Source of the DNA: Dokdonella_A sp963775445
GTDB taxonomy: Bacteria > Pseudomonadota > Gammaproteobacteria > Xanthomonadales > Rhodanobacteraceae
NCBI GenBank assembly: GCA_963775445.1
Contig: CAVZIT010000004.1
Location: 496,001 to 560,000, forward strand
DNA length: 64,000 bases
Reading direction: 5' to 3'
Part shown: one piece after another, positions 18,504 through 27,554 of the stretch
Numbering within the stretch: the stretch's first letter is position 1
Layout: each line of letters opens with the position of its first letter
Translations under genes and position numbers: made by a program
Notes under the pieces: model-generated
The model's database searches: none
Seen by the model: only the letters and a program-made list of their open reading frames with translations
What the model was told of the DNA's origin: nothing

Positions 18504-20762
18504 ATGATGACGACAACAGCTTTTGAACCGGAGCGGCGTTGGGCTCTCCCCGTGGGTCGAGCGCATCTGGTCTGGCTGTTCGCGACGCTCGGGCTGCTTT
18601 TGGCCACCAGCGCGCGGGCCGACAACGCGCTCGAGGACATCACCTGGCATGCGTTGCCGGGTGGCAGCGTCGACATAACGATGAAATTCTCGGGGCCGGT
18701 CGTGGCACCGCAGGTATTCACCACTCAATCGCCGCCGCGCATCGCACTGGACATTCCCGACACGCGCAACAGCCTGACGCAACGCCGTATCGATATCGGC
18801 ACGGGCGCCACGGCAGGCGTCGCGGCGGTGGAAGCTGCCGGCCGCACGCGGGTGGTAGTCGATCTGTATCGACCGGCCGCCTATGAAACCCATGTCAACG
18901 GCAACACGCTGGTGCTGAATGTCGGCAGCAGTGCGGCAGGGTCCGGTGCGAACTCTGCGGCGGTTGCCATGACCGATCCGACCAAGCGAGTCAGCGGTGC
19001 GGAGAGGCTGGCCATAACCAATATCGATTTTCGTCGCGGCAAGGACGGCGCCGGGCGTGTGCTGGTCAGTTTTTCGGGCCCCGGCGCCAATGCCGACGTC
19101 CGCCGCGAGGGCGACGACGTCGTGCTGGACCTGATGAACGTCACTCTGCCGCCGCGACTGGCGCAGAAGCTCGATGTACTTGATTTCGCAACGCCTGTGC
19201 AATCGATCGAGACGCGATCGCACGGTGGAGGAGCGCGCATGCGGATCAGCGCGACGCCGCCATTCCAGCAGCTTGCCTATCAGACCGGCAATGAGTACGT
19301 CGTCGAGGTCTCGAAGAAGAAGAAAGAGGAGCCCAAGGGCAAGAACGCCGAGCCGGTATACAGCGGCAGCCGCGTTACCTTCAACTTCCAGGACATCCCG
19401 ACGCGTTCGGTGCTGCAGCTCATCGCCGATGTCTCGGATCTCAATATCGTGGTGTCCGACAGCGTGCAGGGCAACGTCACGCTGCGGCTGATCAACGTGC
19501 CATGGGATCAGGCCCTCGATCTGGTGCTGCAGGCCAAGGGGCTGGACAAGCGCAAGAAGGGCAACGTGATCTGGGTGGCGCCGCAGAAGGAAATCGCCGA
19601 ACGCGAACAGGCGATCGCAAGCGCGCGCATGAAACACGAGGAACAGGAGGAGCTGGTCTCGGATTACATTCCGATAAGCTACGGAAAAGCCAAGGACATC
19701 GCGGCGCTTCTGACCAAGGAAGCGCAGACCAACCAGGTCGGCGGCAGCGCGGGCGGTTCGAGCGGGCAGAATCAGCGCGGTTTCCTGTCGACGCGCGGCA
19801 GCGTCACCTACGATGACCGCACCAATACGCTGCTGGTCAGCGACATCCCGTCCAAGATTGCGGAAATACGGCAATTGGTATCGGTGCTCGATCGGCCGGT
19901 GCAGCAGGTACTCATCGAATCGCGCATCGTCGTTGCGACCGACAGCTTCGCGCGCGAACTCGGCGTGCGCTTCGGCGTCAGCGGAGGCTACGAGGACAGC
20001 AACGGCAATGTCATCTCCACCTCGGGCACCGCTGCTGCGACTGACGCAATGAGCAACGTGGCGCTCGCCAATCGCTTCAGCGCGGGACAGCGCGGCTTGC
20101 CCAACGTCGCGCCGGGCGCGGTGCCCGGCGGCATCGCCGTGCCGGATCTCGCCAATCGTCTCAACGTCAACCTGCCGACCACGACGCCGGCTGGCAGCTT
20201 CGGCCTGGCGATCCTCGGAGCGGATTACCTGCTCGATCTTGAACTGTCGGCCGCGCAGACCGAAGGGCGGGGCGAAGTGATTTCCACGCCGCGCGTCATT
20301 ACGGCCAACCACAAGGAAGCGGACATCAAGCAGGGTCAGGAGATCGGCTACGTCACGTTCCAGAATTCGGGTGCCGGTGGTGTCGGCACTGCGACGGTGC
20401 AGTTCAAGGAAGCGGTGCTCGAACTCAAGGTCACGCCGACCATCACCGCAGACAATCGCATCTTCATGAATCTCAATGTGAAAAAGGATGCGTTGAACGG
20501 CTTCATCAACGTGCCTGGCGGTGGTCAGGTGCCGCAGCTCGACACGCGCCAGATCAACACCGCGGTGCTGGTCGAAAACGGCCAGACCGTCGTGCTCGGC
20601 GGCGTCTATGAAGTCAACAAACAGGACAACCTGACCAAGGTTCCGTTCCTCGGTGACGTGCCGGTACTGGGCAATCTGTTCAAGAAGACCCAGCGCAACG
20701 ACACCAAGGCCGAACTTCTGATCTTCGTCACGCCCCGCATCCTCAGCGACAGCCTCAAATGA
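18504..20762 (+). CDS. pilQ: type IV pilus secretin PilQ
   Basis: PilQ forms the outer-membrane channel through which the pilus exits. The 752-residue precursor has a signal peptide ending near Ala39 (TSARA). Two AMIN domains follow (about 45-125 and 165-270) that bind peptidoglycan. Next are the secretin/TonB short N-terminal domain (FNFQDIPTRSVLQLIADVSD), N1 (SDYIPISYGKAKDIAALL) and the secretin pore domain. The pore domain carries EVISTPRVITANHKEADIKQ, GGVYEVNKQDNLTKVPFLGD and the terminal ELLIFVTPRIL. ATG 18504 follows GGGGG and gives a full signal peptide. In-frame sequence upstream lies inside pilP. Confidence 0.96.
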   Translation: MMTTTAFEPERRWALPVGRAHLVWLFATLGLLLATSARADNALEDITWHALPGGSVDITMKFSGPVVAPQVFTTQSPPRIALDIPDTRNSLTQRRIDIGTGATAGVAAVEAAGRTRVVVDLYRPAAYETHVNGNTLVLNVGSSAAGSGANSAAVAMTDPTKRVSGAERLAITNIDFRRGKDGAGRVLVSFSGPGANADVRREGDDVVLDLMNVTLPPRLAQKLDVLDFATPVQSIETRSHGGGARMRISATPPFQQLAYQTGNEYVVEVSKKKKEEPKGKNAEPVYSGSRVTFNFQDIPTRSVLQLIADVSDLNIVVSDSVQGNVTLRLINVPWDQALDLVLQAKGLDKRKKGNVIWVAPQKEIAEREQAIASARMKHEEQEELVSDYIPISYGKAKDIAALLTKEAQTNQVGGSAGGSSGQNQRGFLSTRGSVTYDDRTNTLLVSDIPSKIAEIRQLVSVLDRPVQQVLIESRIVVATDSFARELGVRFGVSGGYEDSNGNVISTSGTAAATDAMSNVALANRFSAGQRGLPNVAPGAVPGGIAVPDLANRLNVNLPTTTPAGSFGLAILGADYLLDLELSAAQTEGRGEVISTPRVITANHKEADIKQGQEIGYVTFQNSGAGGVGTATVQFKEAVLELKVTPTITADNRIFMNLNVKKDALNGFINVPGGGQVPQLDTRQINTAVLVENGQTVVLGGVYEVNKQDNLTKVPFLGDVPVLGNLFKKTQRNDTKAELLIFVTPRILSDSLK

Positions 20763-20815
20763 TCTTCACGACACCAATCGAATACGAGAACCACATGCGC
20801 CTTTGGAGAAATCCC

Positions 20816-23142
20816 ATGAATTGTGCCGCCAAGATCCTGACACTGCTGCTGGCTGGCCTTGCGCTTACCGCTTGCGGTGGCGGCGGCAGCCACGGGGCGT
20901 TCGAGCCTCCGCAGAGCGGCACCATCACGCTGACCGCGACGACCACGATGTTGCCGCTCAACGTGTCCAACAGCCCCTGGTCTCCGACCTCGCCTTATTC
21001 CTCCGAGGTCGACATCAATTGGCGCAATGCGGACGGCACCGCGATTTCCGGTCATGACCTGTCTTGCAGCATCAGCCCGCTCGAGGTCGCGAGCATCCAT
21101 ATCCTCGACGATCCGACCACGACCCAGGACGAATCGGCGATCGACTACGGCAATGTCCAGGCACACTCGGACACCGGGCACGCAGTTTGTTTCGTGTTCG
21201 CGCGTGGTCACGCAGGTACGGCGGTGCTCCATGTCACGGGCGTCGATCCGATCACCGGCCGGAGCGATTCCGCTTCGCTCACGTTCACGGTCGCCAATGC
21301 GTCCGGCCCGCTCCCGGCTTCGGTCACGCTGTCTCCACAGCCGAGCGGTATCTATATCCCCGGCTCCGGCGGCAACGAGAATTCGGTCCTGTCGATCGCG
21401 GTGTTGGACGGCGGTGGCAGCCCGGTGCCCGATCCGGTCGACGGCAACTCGGGCGCCGACAATGTCCTGCTCGAAATCGTCGGCGAGGCCGGCGGTGCGC
21501 GGCTGTCGGCGAATTCGGTAACGGGTCCGGTCAGCGGCACATCGGTCGCGACGCACACCGTCCATGGCGTCGCCACGGCGTCGTTCCAGTCCGGCACCAC
21601 GCAGGGTACATTCCAGATCCGCGCAACAGTGGATCGTGCCGACAACAATGTGACCAACGGTATTGCCGATCCGCTCTCTGCGACCACCAGCGTGGTCGTG
21701 TCGGACGGCAAGCTTTACAGCTTGCAGATCACTTCGCCGACCATCGCCCCGAACCTGCCGTCTATCACGATCAACACGGTTTCCGACCAGGTCACCGCCG
21801 GTCAGGGTACGATTCCACCCGATCCGGACGCGACGCTGAGCCTCGCGGTGAGTGCCGTGGCGACCGACCGGCAGGGCAATCCGGTCATCCCGGGCACGCC
21901 AGTTCAATTTGGTCTCGTCGATGAGCCGGTCGGTCTTCCCGATGCCCCGGATGACAATCAGTTCGAAATTATCGGGCTCCGACGGGAATCCGCAGGAAGG
22001 CGGCAGGCTATTCACCGCACCGAGTGGTCGATTCACGACCGGCGGGGGCGGCGCGGGCCCCGGCGACACGCTGCTCGTGTTCGGCAAGGCCGTCGACGGC
22101 AACTCCGATCTTGAAAGCGCCAAGACCGTTCAATCGGTCACGAGCGCCACGAGCCTCAACGTGACGACACCCTTCAACCACAACGACACGACCGGCACGA
22201 GCGTCGACTACGGCCCGGTTCTGCCGTACCTGATCGGTCGCGCGCAGCACGGCAACATCACCGGGCAGGGCACCACGGATGCCTCGGGTATAGTCCATGC
22301 CAGCATCACCTATACCGTCAATTCGGTTGGCAATTCGGCAGCCATCTGGGCGCAGGGAGACGGCATCGATCGCGATTACCGGTGGATCGCGCCAGGTGGT
22401 TGATGCGGGCACGCTGGTCTATCCGGGCCTTGCGCCGGCGACGCTGTTCGTTTCGCCGCTGACGATCCCGGGCAACAGCATGCAGACGATCAATGTGTGC
22501 GTGACCGACGCGCTTGGCATCCCATTGCGCGGCGTCGTGGTCGGCTTCGCTTTCGAATTCACGGGTGGAGGCGACGGCAGGGTCGATGGTCATCAGGGAA
22601 GCGGCACGTTCAACCACACCACCAAGAGTATCGGTTGCACGCAGGGAACCGCGGTCACCAGCAATGTGCCGTCCTCCACGATGGCCATGACCGCCGGAAC
22701 ACTCGATATCACGGCCGCCGGCCAATCTGCGCAGATCATGATCCAGTCGCCGGTTGAGGCGGCACCCCCGCCATCAACGACCGCGACATTGACGGTCAAT
22801 GTCGACAACCAGTTTGGCGCGAACGCCGTAGGCATCTACACGGTGACTCTCGCCGCCAGCGGATCTTCTGGCGGGTTTTCGCCGCCGGGCCAATCAACCA
22901 GCTGTACCCTGACGACATCGCCGGACACGACGCCGCCCAACATGACCGCGAATACTTGCACCTTCACGGTAGAAGTCGGCACCGTGGTCGCACTGTCTGC
23001 CGCCAGCGCGCCTGCCGGAACGGCAGCACCGTTCGAGATGTGGGGCACCGGCGATTGCAGCAGTGCAGGTACGTCGCCATCCGCGAGCGTAACGGTGAGC
23101 AGCGCGGGGGCAACTTGCACGGCACTGTTTAATTCGCCATGA
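20816..23142 (+). pseudogene. Ig-like repeat lipoprotein disrupted by two +1 frameshifts
   Basis: The reading begins at ATG 20816 (GGAG seven bases upstream) with a lipoprotein signal and lipobox LTAC followed by Gly-rich sequence. Bacterial immunoglobulin-like (Big/invasin type) repeats follow. The frame leaves coherent protein at about 21970 (after DDNQFEI). It resumes one base later as SGSDGNPQEGGRLFTA and runs to a stop at 22403. A third frame resumes at about 22396 as VVDAGTLVYPGLAPATLF and ends at 23142. Joining the three segments would give about 774 residues. Neither junction has an obvious slippery run. This could be a decayed gene or sequencing errors. It lies 53 bases after pilQ, before the operon terminator, so an adhesin or pilus-accessory role is plausible but unproven. 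Confidence 0.75.
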
Positions 23143-23165
23143 CATGCGATCGTCACTGACCAAAA

Positions 23166-23196
23166 CAGGGGCCGCTCAAGTGGCCCCTGCTTTTTT
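23166..23196 (+). terminator. intrinsic terminator of the pil operon
   Basis: CAGGGGCC (23166-23173) pairs perfectly with GGCCCCTG (23182-23189) across an eight-base loop and is followed by C and six T residues. This is the clearest rho-independent terminator in the window and closes the pilMNOPQ-lipoprotein transcript. Confidence 0.9.
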
Positions 23197-23217
23197 ATGC
23201 CATCAGCCGGTAAACTA

Positions 23218-24426
23218 ATGACTACCTCGATGGCGACGCGGCAGAAGAAGCGCGCCGCGCAGCCCGATAGCGAAACGTTCAAGGCGGGCGAAATCATCTT
23301 CCGTGAAGGTGATGCGCCGGGCGGTGCGTTCCTGATCGAATCGGGCCGCGTCGAGATCAGCACAGTCCAGTTCGGTGCGCGTACCCTGCTCAACGAGCTC
23401 GGTCCGGGTGATCTGCTCGGCGAAATGTCGGTGATCGAGGACAAGCCGTGCACCTCGACGGCGCGCGCGCTCAGCGATTGCGCGCTGACGCCGATCGATC
23501 GCGGTCAGTTTGCCGAACGTCTCGCTGCGACCGATCCGATCGTGCGCGCGTTGCTGCTCAGCCAACTCAGTCGCTATCGCTCGGTGCTCGCGCATTTGAC
23601 CGGCGAAGTGGCCGCCGGCGATGCGGCCGGTGACGGCGAGGGTGCTCGCGCGCTCGACAAGATCCGCCTCGAAAACGACCTGCGCGGCGCATTGCAACGC
23701 GGCGAGATCGAAGTGCGCCTGCAGCCGATCGCGGAGATCGCAACCGGTGCGGTTGCGGGTTACGAGGCGCTCGCGCGCTGGCCGCATCCCGAGCGCGGCG
23801 CAATCTCGCCCACTGCCTTCATCCGACTGGCCGAGGAAACGTCGCTGATCCTGCCGATCGGCGATTACGTGCTCGGCAAGGTGTGCGATGCGCTGATCGC
23901 ATTGCACCGCCATCGACCGGACGCGCAACCCTTCGTCGCACTCAACGTGTCGGCGCGCCAGATCGGTGATGCCGACTGGTTCGATCGCGTACTCGCCAAT
24001 CTGGACGGGCGCGGATTGCCTCCCGCTTCCCTGAAGATCGAAATCACCGAGAGCTTGCTACCGGATCGCGTACGGGTCGGCGCGTTGCTCGCGCGCTGTC
24101 ACGCTGCGGGCGTCGAGGTGGCGCTGGATGATTTCGGCACCGGGTGGTCCAATCTTGCTCCGCTGCTTGCGCTCGAATTCGACCAGATCAAGCTTGATCG
24201 GGCGTTTGTGCAAGCGCTCGATAGTGCGCGTGGACTGGCCTTGGTCAAGGCGATGCTCGACATGGCCTCGGCGCTCGGATGCGACGCCATCGCCGAAGGC
24301 GTGGAGACCCAGGCGCAACTCGATGCCCTGCGCAATCTGGGTTGTCGATACGCGCAAGGGTGGCTGCTCGGCATGCCGCTGCAAGTGGCTGATGTTCTGC
24401 GCGGCGACTTCCGTACGCCGGCCTGA
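23218..24426 (+). CDS. cyclic nucleotide-binding domain / EAL phosphodiesterase
   Basis: This is a cytoplasmic signalling protein of about 402 residues. It joins an N-terminal cNMP-binding domain (about 20-125, with GPGDLLGEMSVIED) to a C-terminal EAL domain that would hydrolyse cyclic di-GMP. The EAL domain looks catalytically complete: EAL at 183-185, ALNVSARQ, KIEITES, LDDFGTGWSNL, QIKLDR and AEGVET. There is no GGDEF domain, membrane segment or DNA-binding domain. The phosphate-binding cassette of the cNMP domain is atypical, so ligand binding is uncertain. The start is uncertain: ATG 23197 sits directly on the terminator T run, so 23218 was preferred, and 23230 is also possible. Proximity to the pil operon hints at motility control. 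Confidence 0.88.
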   Translation: MTTSMATRQKKRAAQPDSETFKAGEIIFREGDAPGGAFLIESGRVEISTVQFGARTLLNELGPGDLLGEMSVIEDKPCTSTARALSDCALTPIDRGQFAERLAATDPIVRALLLSQLSRYRSVLAHLTGEVAAGDAAGDGEGARALDKIRLENDLRGALQRGEIEVRLQPIAEIATGAVAGYEALARWPHPERGAISPTAFIRLAEETSLILPIGDYVLGKVCDALIALHRHRPDAQPFVALNVSARQIGDADWFDRVLANLDGRGLPPASLKIEITESLLPDRVRVGALLARCHAAGVEVALDDFGTGWSNLAPLLALEFDQIKLDRAFVQALDSARGLALVKAMLDMASALGCDAIAEGVETQAQLDALRNLGCRYAQGWLLGMPLQVADVLRGDFRTPA

Positions 24427-24614
24427 ACCCGACCATCCGCATCGCAAATCCCGCGCGTTCCCGGTCGCCCGTCGCATCCGTCGGCGAATGCTTGGCTGAA
24501 CCAAACGACAAAACTGCGCAAACTTCTGACGACAACCGCTGTCTGAGGCCGCGTCGGCCACTCCCGGCTCGAATCGCGCCCTTCCAATTTCCGATAATCG
24601 CCTTAGCGTAGCCT

Positions 24615-25604
24615 ATGGACATGCCAGAACAGCAAACCGCACCCGCCGCCGCATTCGCCGCGCTGCGCACCGAGCTTGGCCAATGCATCATCGGCCAGCA
24701 GGCGCTGATCGACCGATTGCTGATCGCGTTGCTCGCCGATGGACATCTCCTGGTCGAAGGCGCTCCGGGCCTGGCCAAGACCACGGCGATCAAGGAGCTC
24801 GCGGCACGCATCGATGGTGATTTTCACCGCCTGCAATTCACGCCGGATCTGCTGCCGGCCGATCTGACCGGTACCGAAATCTACCGTCCGCAGACCGCCA
24901 GTTTCGAGTTCCAGAGCGGGCCGATCTTCCACAACCTGATCCTGGCCGACGAGGTCAATCGTGCGCCGGCCAAGGTGCAGTCGGCGCTTCTTGAAGCGAT
25001 GGGCGAACGCCAGGTCACGGTAGGACGCGCGACTTATCCGTTGCCCAAGCTCTTCCTGGTCATGGCGACGCAGAATCCGATCGAACAGGAAGGAACGTAT
25101 CCTTTGCCCGAAGCCCAGCTCGATCGTTTCCTTTTGCACATACGCATCGATTATCCGGATGCGACGGCTGAAGCGGCGATCCTGACGCTCGCACGCGAGC
25201 GTGCTCGCGAGGCATTGACCGCGCAACCCGCGCCGGCACGCGTGTTGAGTCAGGCGCAGGTCTTTTCCGCACGTGCCGAGGTGCTGAACCTGCATCTGGC
25301 CGCGGCACTCGAAGCGTATATCGTGCAGCTCGTGCTGGCGACGCGCGATGCAACGCCGTATGGCGGCGAGCTTGCGCGCTGGGTCGCGTACGGCGCGAGT
25401 CCGCGCGGCACGATCGCGCTCGATCGTTGCGCACGCGCGCATGCCTGGCTTGCCGGCCGCGATTACGTGACTCCCGAGGACGTGCACGAGGTCGCGCCGG
25501 ATGTGCTGCGCCATCGGGTGCTGTTGTCCTACGAGGCCGAAGCCGAAGGCATCAATTCGGATCGCGTGATACGCGATTTGCTGGAAAGGGTTCCACTACC
25601 GTAG
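24615..25604 (+). CDS. MoxR family AAA+ ATPase
   Basis: MoxR ATPases act as chaperone-like activators, often for VWA-domain partners encoded nearby. The 329-residue product has Walker A GAPGLAKT (49-56), Walker B ILADEVNRAP and sensor region MATQNPIEQEGTYPLPEAQL, plus the C-terminal lid typical of the RavA/MoxR group. Downstream genes encode DUF58, DUF4381 and three Bat-type proteins, the classic MoxR partner set. The separation of about 480 bases from those genes is unusual. The ribosome site is weak, and ATG 24621 is an alternative start. Confidence 0.93.
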   Translation: MDMPEQQTAPAAAFAALRTELGQCIIGQQALIDRLLIALLADGHLLVEGAPGLAKTTAIKELAARIDGDFHRLQFTPDLLPADLTGTEIYRPQTASFEFQSGPIFHNLILADEVNRAPAKVQSALLEAMGERQVTVGRATYPLPKLFLVMATQNPIEQEGTYPLPEAQLDRFLLHIRIDYPDATAEAAILTLARERAREALTAQPAPARVLSQAQVFSARAEVLNLHLAAALEAYIVQLVLATRDATPYGGELARWVAYGASPRGTIALDRCARAHAWLAGRDYVTPEDVHEVAPDVLRHRVLLSYEAEAEGINSDRVIRDLLERVPLP

Positions 25605-25683
25605 GGCGGTGGCATGTCTGCCGCGACGTTCTCAATGGACACGCCGTGCCAATCTTCCGGTTCGGCCGCGCGGCTATGGCGCT

Positions 25684-25848
25684 CGCCCCCTTCCGCCGTT
25701 TGGGCGCGTTCCCCCGCATGCGGGGGAAACAAACCCAAGGCGCTGCAAGCTCAGGTTTTTCGCCGCTCGCGCGGAAGGGAACCAGGACGCTGCAAGCTCA
25801 GGTCCTGCCCCCGCTTGCGGGGAAGAGTGGCGGCAGCCGAAAGGGGCG
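25684..25848. repeat. cluster of palindromic intergenic repeats
   Basis: A non-coding stretch of 165 bases carries three hairpin-forming units at about 48-base spacing. They are a perfect 16-base palindrome (25711-25726, CCCCCGCA/TGCGGGGG), a weaker one near 25761-25774, and CCCCGC-TT-GCGGGG at 25809-25822. A 16-base direct repeat, CGCTGCAAGCTCAGGT, occurs at 25741-25756 and 25788-25803, 47 bases apart. The left flank (CGCCCCCTTCCGCCG...) resembles the reverse complement of the right flank (...GCCGAAAGGGGCG). This looks like a REP/BIME-type mobile palindromic element cluster. The rest of the 25605-26088 gap holds no convincing gene. Confidence 0.7.
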
Positions 25849-26088
25849 ATCATCCGAAGCCGCACCCATTGGCATTTCGAGTTGTAGAGGGCGTTACGTG
25901 CACGATCTCGCGATTTTGAAAGTCGGCGTGCACCTTCGAGCACAAAGTGCACGTTGCGCAGCTTCGGAAGCAACGATTCGATTGGCAACGGCCGCAGCGG
26001 CGCCCGAATCGTGTGCATTCACAAATGCCGACCGAGTGCGGCAATGAGCCCACATCGCGAGTTTCTCCATGAGCCAAGAACGAGCCCC

Positions 26089-27021
26089 GTGACCGATAAG
26101 CCTGCCAATTCTGCCATCGATGTCTCGCTCGACGAGTTGATCGCGCTCGCCGCCATGGCGCGCGGAGCGAGCCTTGCGGCGCGGCGCAGTCCCGCGCAAC
26201 GCGGCGGCGGCCACGCTTCGCGCTGGCGCGGACGCGGCGTGGATTTTCGCGAGTCGCGCGCCTATCAGGCTGGCGACGATATCCGTCATATGGATTGGCG
26301 CCTTACCGCGCGCAGCGGCAAACCGCACACCAAGCTGTTCGAGGAAGAGCGCGAACAAGCGATGCTGCTGGCGTTCGATTTCAATCCGTCGATGCATTTC
26401 GGAACGCGCGTGCGTTTCAAGAGCGTGCAGGCTGCGCGGGCGGCAGCGCTGCTCGCCTGGATGGTAGCCAACGGCGGCGACCGTGTCGGTGTTCTGGGGT
26501 TTGGCGGCGGCATCGAGCATGAAATCAAACCGGCAGGCGGAAGGCGTGGCGTGCTGCGCGTGCTGCGTGCCTTGCACGATTGGGATGCCGCGGCCGACGC
26601 AAACTCGCGCGAACCGTTGTCGGTCGCGTTGACGCGCGTGCGCCGTTTGCTGCGCCCCGGCATGCGGCTCGTGCTGGTCACGGATGGCTTCAGCGCCGAT
26701 CCGGCCGTTTCGCGCATGCTGCCGCAACTGGCCGGGCGCCACGAGACTGCCTTGATCCTGCTGCGCGATTCGCTGGAACTTGCGCCGCCCGCACCGGGGC
26801 GATATGCACTCAGTTTTGGCGGCATGCGCCGCGTACTCGATTTCAGCGATGCAAGATTGCGCACTGCGTGGAGCGAAGGCTTTGCCGCATCGCGCGAAAA
26901 TTTGCGTGCCGAGTGTCTGCGTCTTGGCGCGCGCGTCGTCGATCTCGACAGCCATGCGGATTTGCGCCGTGCGCTGACTCCATTGCTTGCGCGCAGCCGG
27001 CATACGGCGGGTGCGGCATGA
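26089..27021 (+). CDS. DUF58 domain protein of the MoxR/Bat cluster
   Basis: This 310-residue cytoplasmic protein has the DUF58 signature GVDFRESRAYQAGDDIRHMD, continuing into WRLTARSGKPHTKLFEEER. A VWA-like fold follows, with LLAFDFNPSMHF in place of the usual metal-binding DxSxS and LVLVTDGFSAD. DUF58 proteins usually accompany MoxR and Bat proteins; their biochemical role is unclear. The GTG at 26089 gives the usual N-terminus (VSLDELIALAAMARG). An in-frame ATG at 26044 would add 15 residues. The stop overlaps the next gene in ATGA. Confidence 0.88.
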   Translation: MTDKPANSAIDVSLDELIALAAMARGASLAARRSPAQRGGGHASRWRGRGVDFRESRAYQAGDDIRHMDWRLTARSGKPHTKLFEEEREQAMLLAFDFNPSMHFGTRVRFKSVQAARAAALLAWMVANGGDRVGVLGFGGGIEHEIKPAGGRRGVLRVLRALHDWDAAADANSREPLSVALTRVRRLLRPGMRLVLVTDGFSADPAVSRMLPQLAGRHETALILLRDSLELAPPAPGRYALSFGGMRRVLDFSDARLRTAWSEGFAASRENLRAECLRLGARVVDLDSHADLRRALTPLLARSRHTAGAA

Positions 27022-27554
27022 GTCCCGTCACGGGCCCGAAGTTGCGCGATATCCACTTGCCGCCACCACCCTCGTGGTGGCCGCCGGCGCCCGGCTGGTG
27101 GTTGCTCGCGGCGCTGGTGCTCGCAGTCGTCGCCTGGGCGATCTGGCTGCTGATCCGGCGCTGGCGCCTGTGGCGCTGGCGCCGCCGCATCCACGCGCAG
27201 CTTGCGGCGCTCGCGGCCGTGCAGCGCGCCGATCCCGATGGACCGAGATTCGTCGCGGGAATCTCGCAATTGCTGAGGCGCGCGACGTTGCTGCTGGATC
27301 GCCGTGCCGCGGCGTTGTCCGGGCAGCGTTGGCTCGAGTTTCTCGACGCGCGCATGGGCGGAGACGCTTTCACGCGTGGAGCCGGCCGCGTGCTGATCGA
27401 CGCACCTTATCGGCGCACGGCCGATGTCGACGCGTCGGCGCTGCTGCAGCTCGCGCGACGCTGGTTTGCGCGTGCGCTGGCAGCCCCGCCGCGCCGGCGT
27501 TCCAATGGATCGATCCAGGAGCGCTGGCTGCGCCGGAGTCGCGGTCATGCTTGA
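27018..27554 (+). CDS. DUF4381 family membrane protein
   Basis: This is a 178-residue inner-membrane protein between the DUF58 gene and the first VWA gene, exactly where DUF4381 proteins occur in MoxR/Bat operons. It has a short Pro-rich N-terminal segment (DIHLPPPPSWWPPAPGWW), one strong transmembrane helix (about 28-47) and a basic cytoplasmic domain with an RRATLLLDRRAAA helix. It overlaps both neighbours, by four bases upstream and eight downstream, so translation is coupled. The molecular function is unknown. Confidence 0.85.
   Translation: MSPVTGPKLRDIHLPPPPSWWPPAPGWWLLAALVLAVVAWAIWLLIRRWRLWRWRRRIHAQLAALAAVQRADPDGPRFVAGISQLLRRATLLLDRRAAALSGQRWLEFLDARMGGDAFTRGAGRVLIDAPYRRTADVDASALLQLARRWFARALAAPPRRRSNGSIQERWLRRSRGHA

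Noticed and set aside
21960..22400. Programmed +1 frameshifting in the Ig-repeat lipoprotein gene
   Set aside because: No slippery run, rare-codon stop context or stimulatory stem was seen at either junction; decay or sequencing error is simpler.
25741..25803. Possible CRISPR array
   Set aside because: Only two copies of a 16-base repeat plus palindromes, no regular spacers and no cas genes; a palindromic interspersed repeat explains it better.
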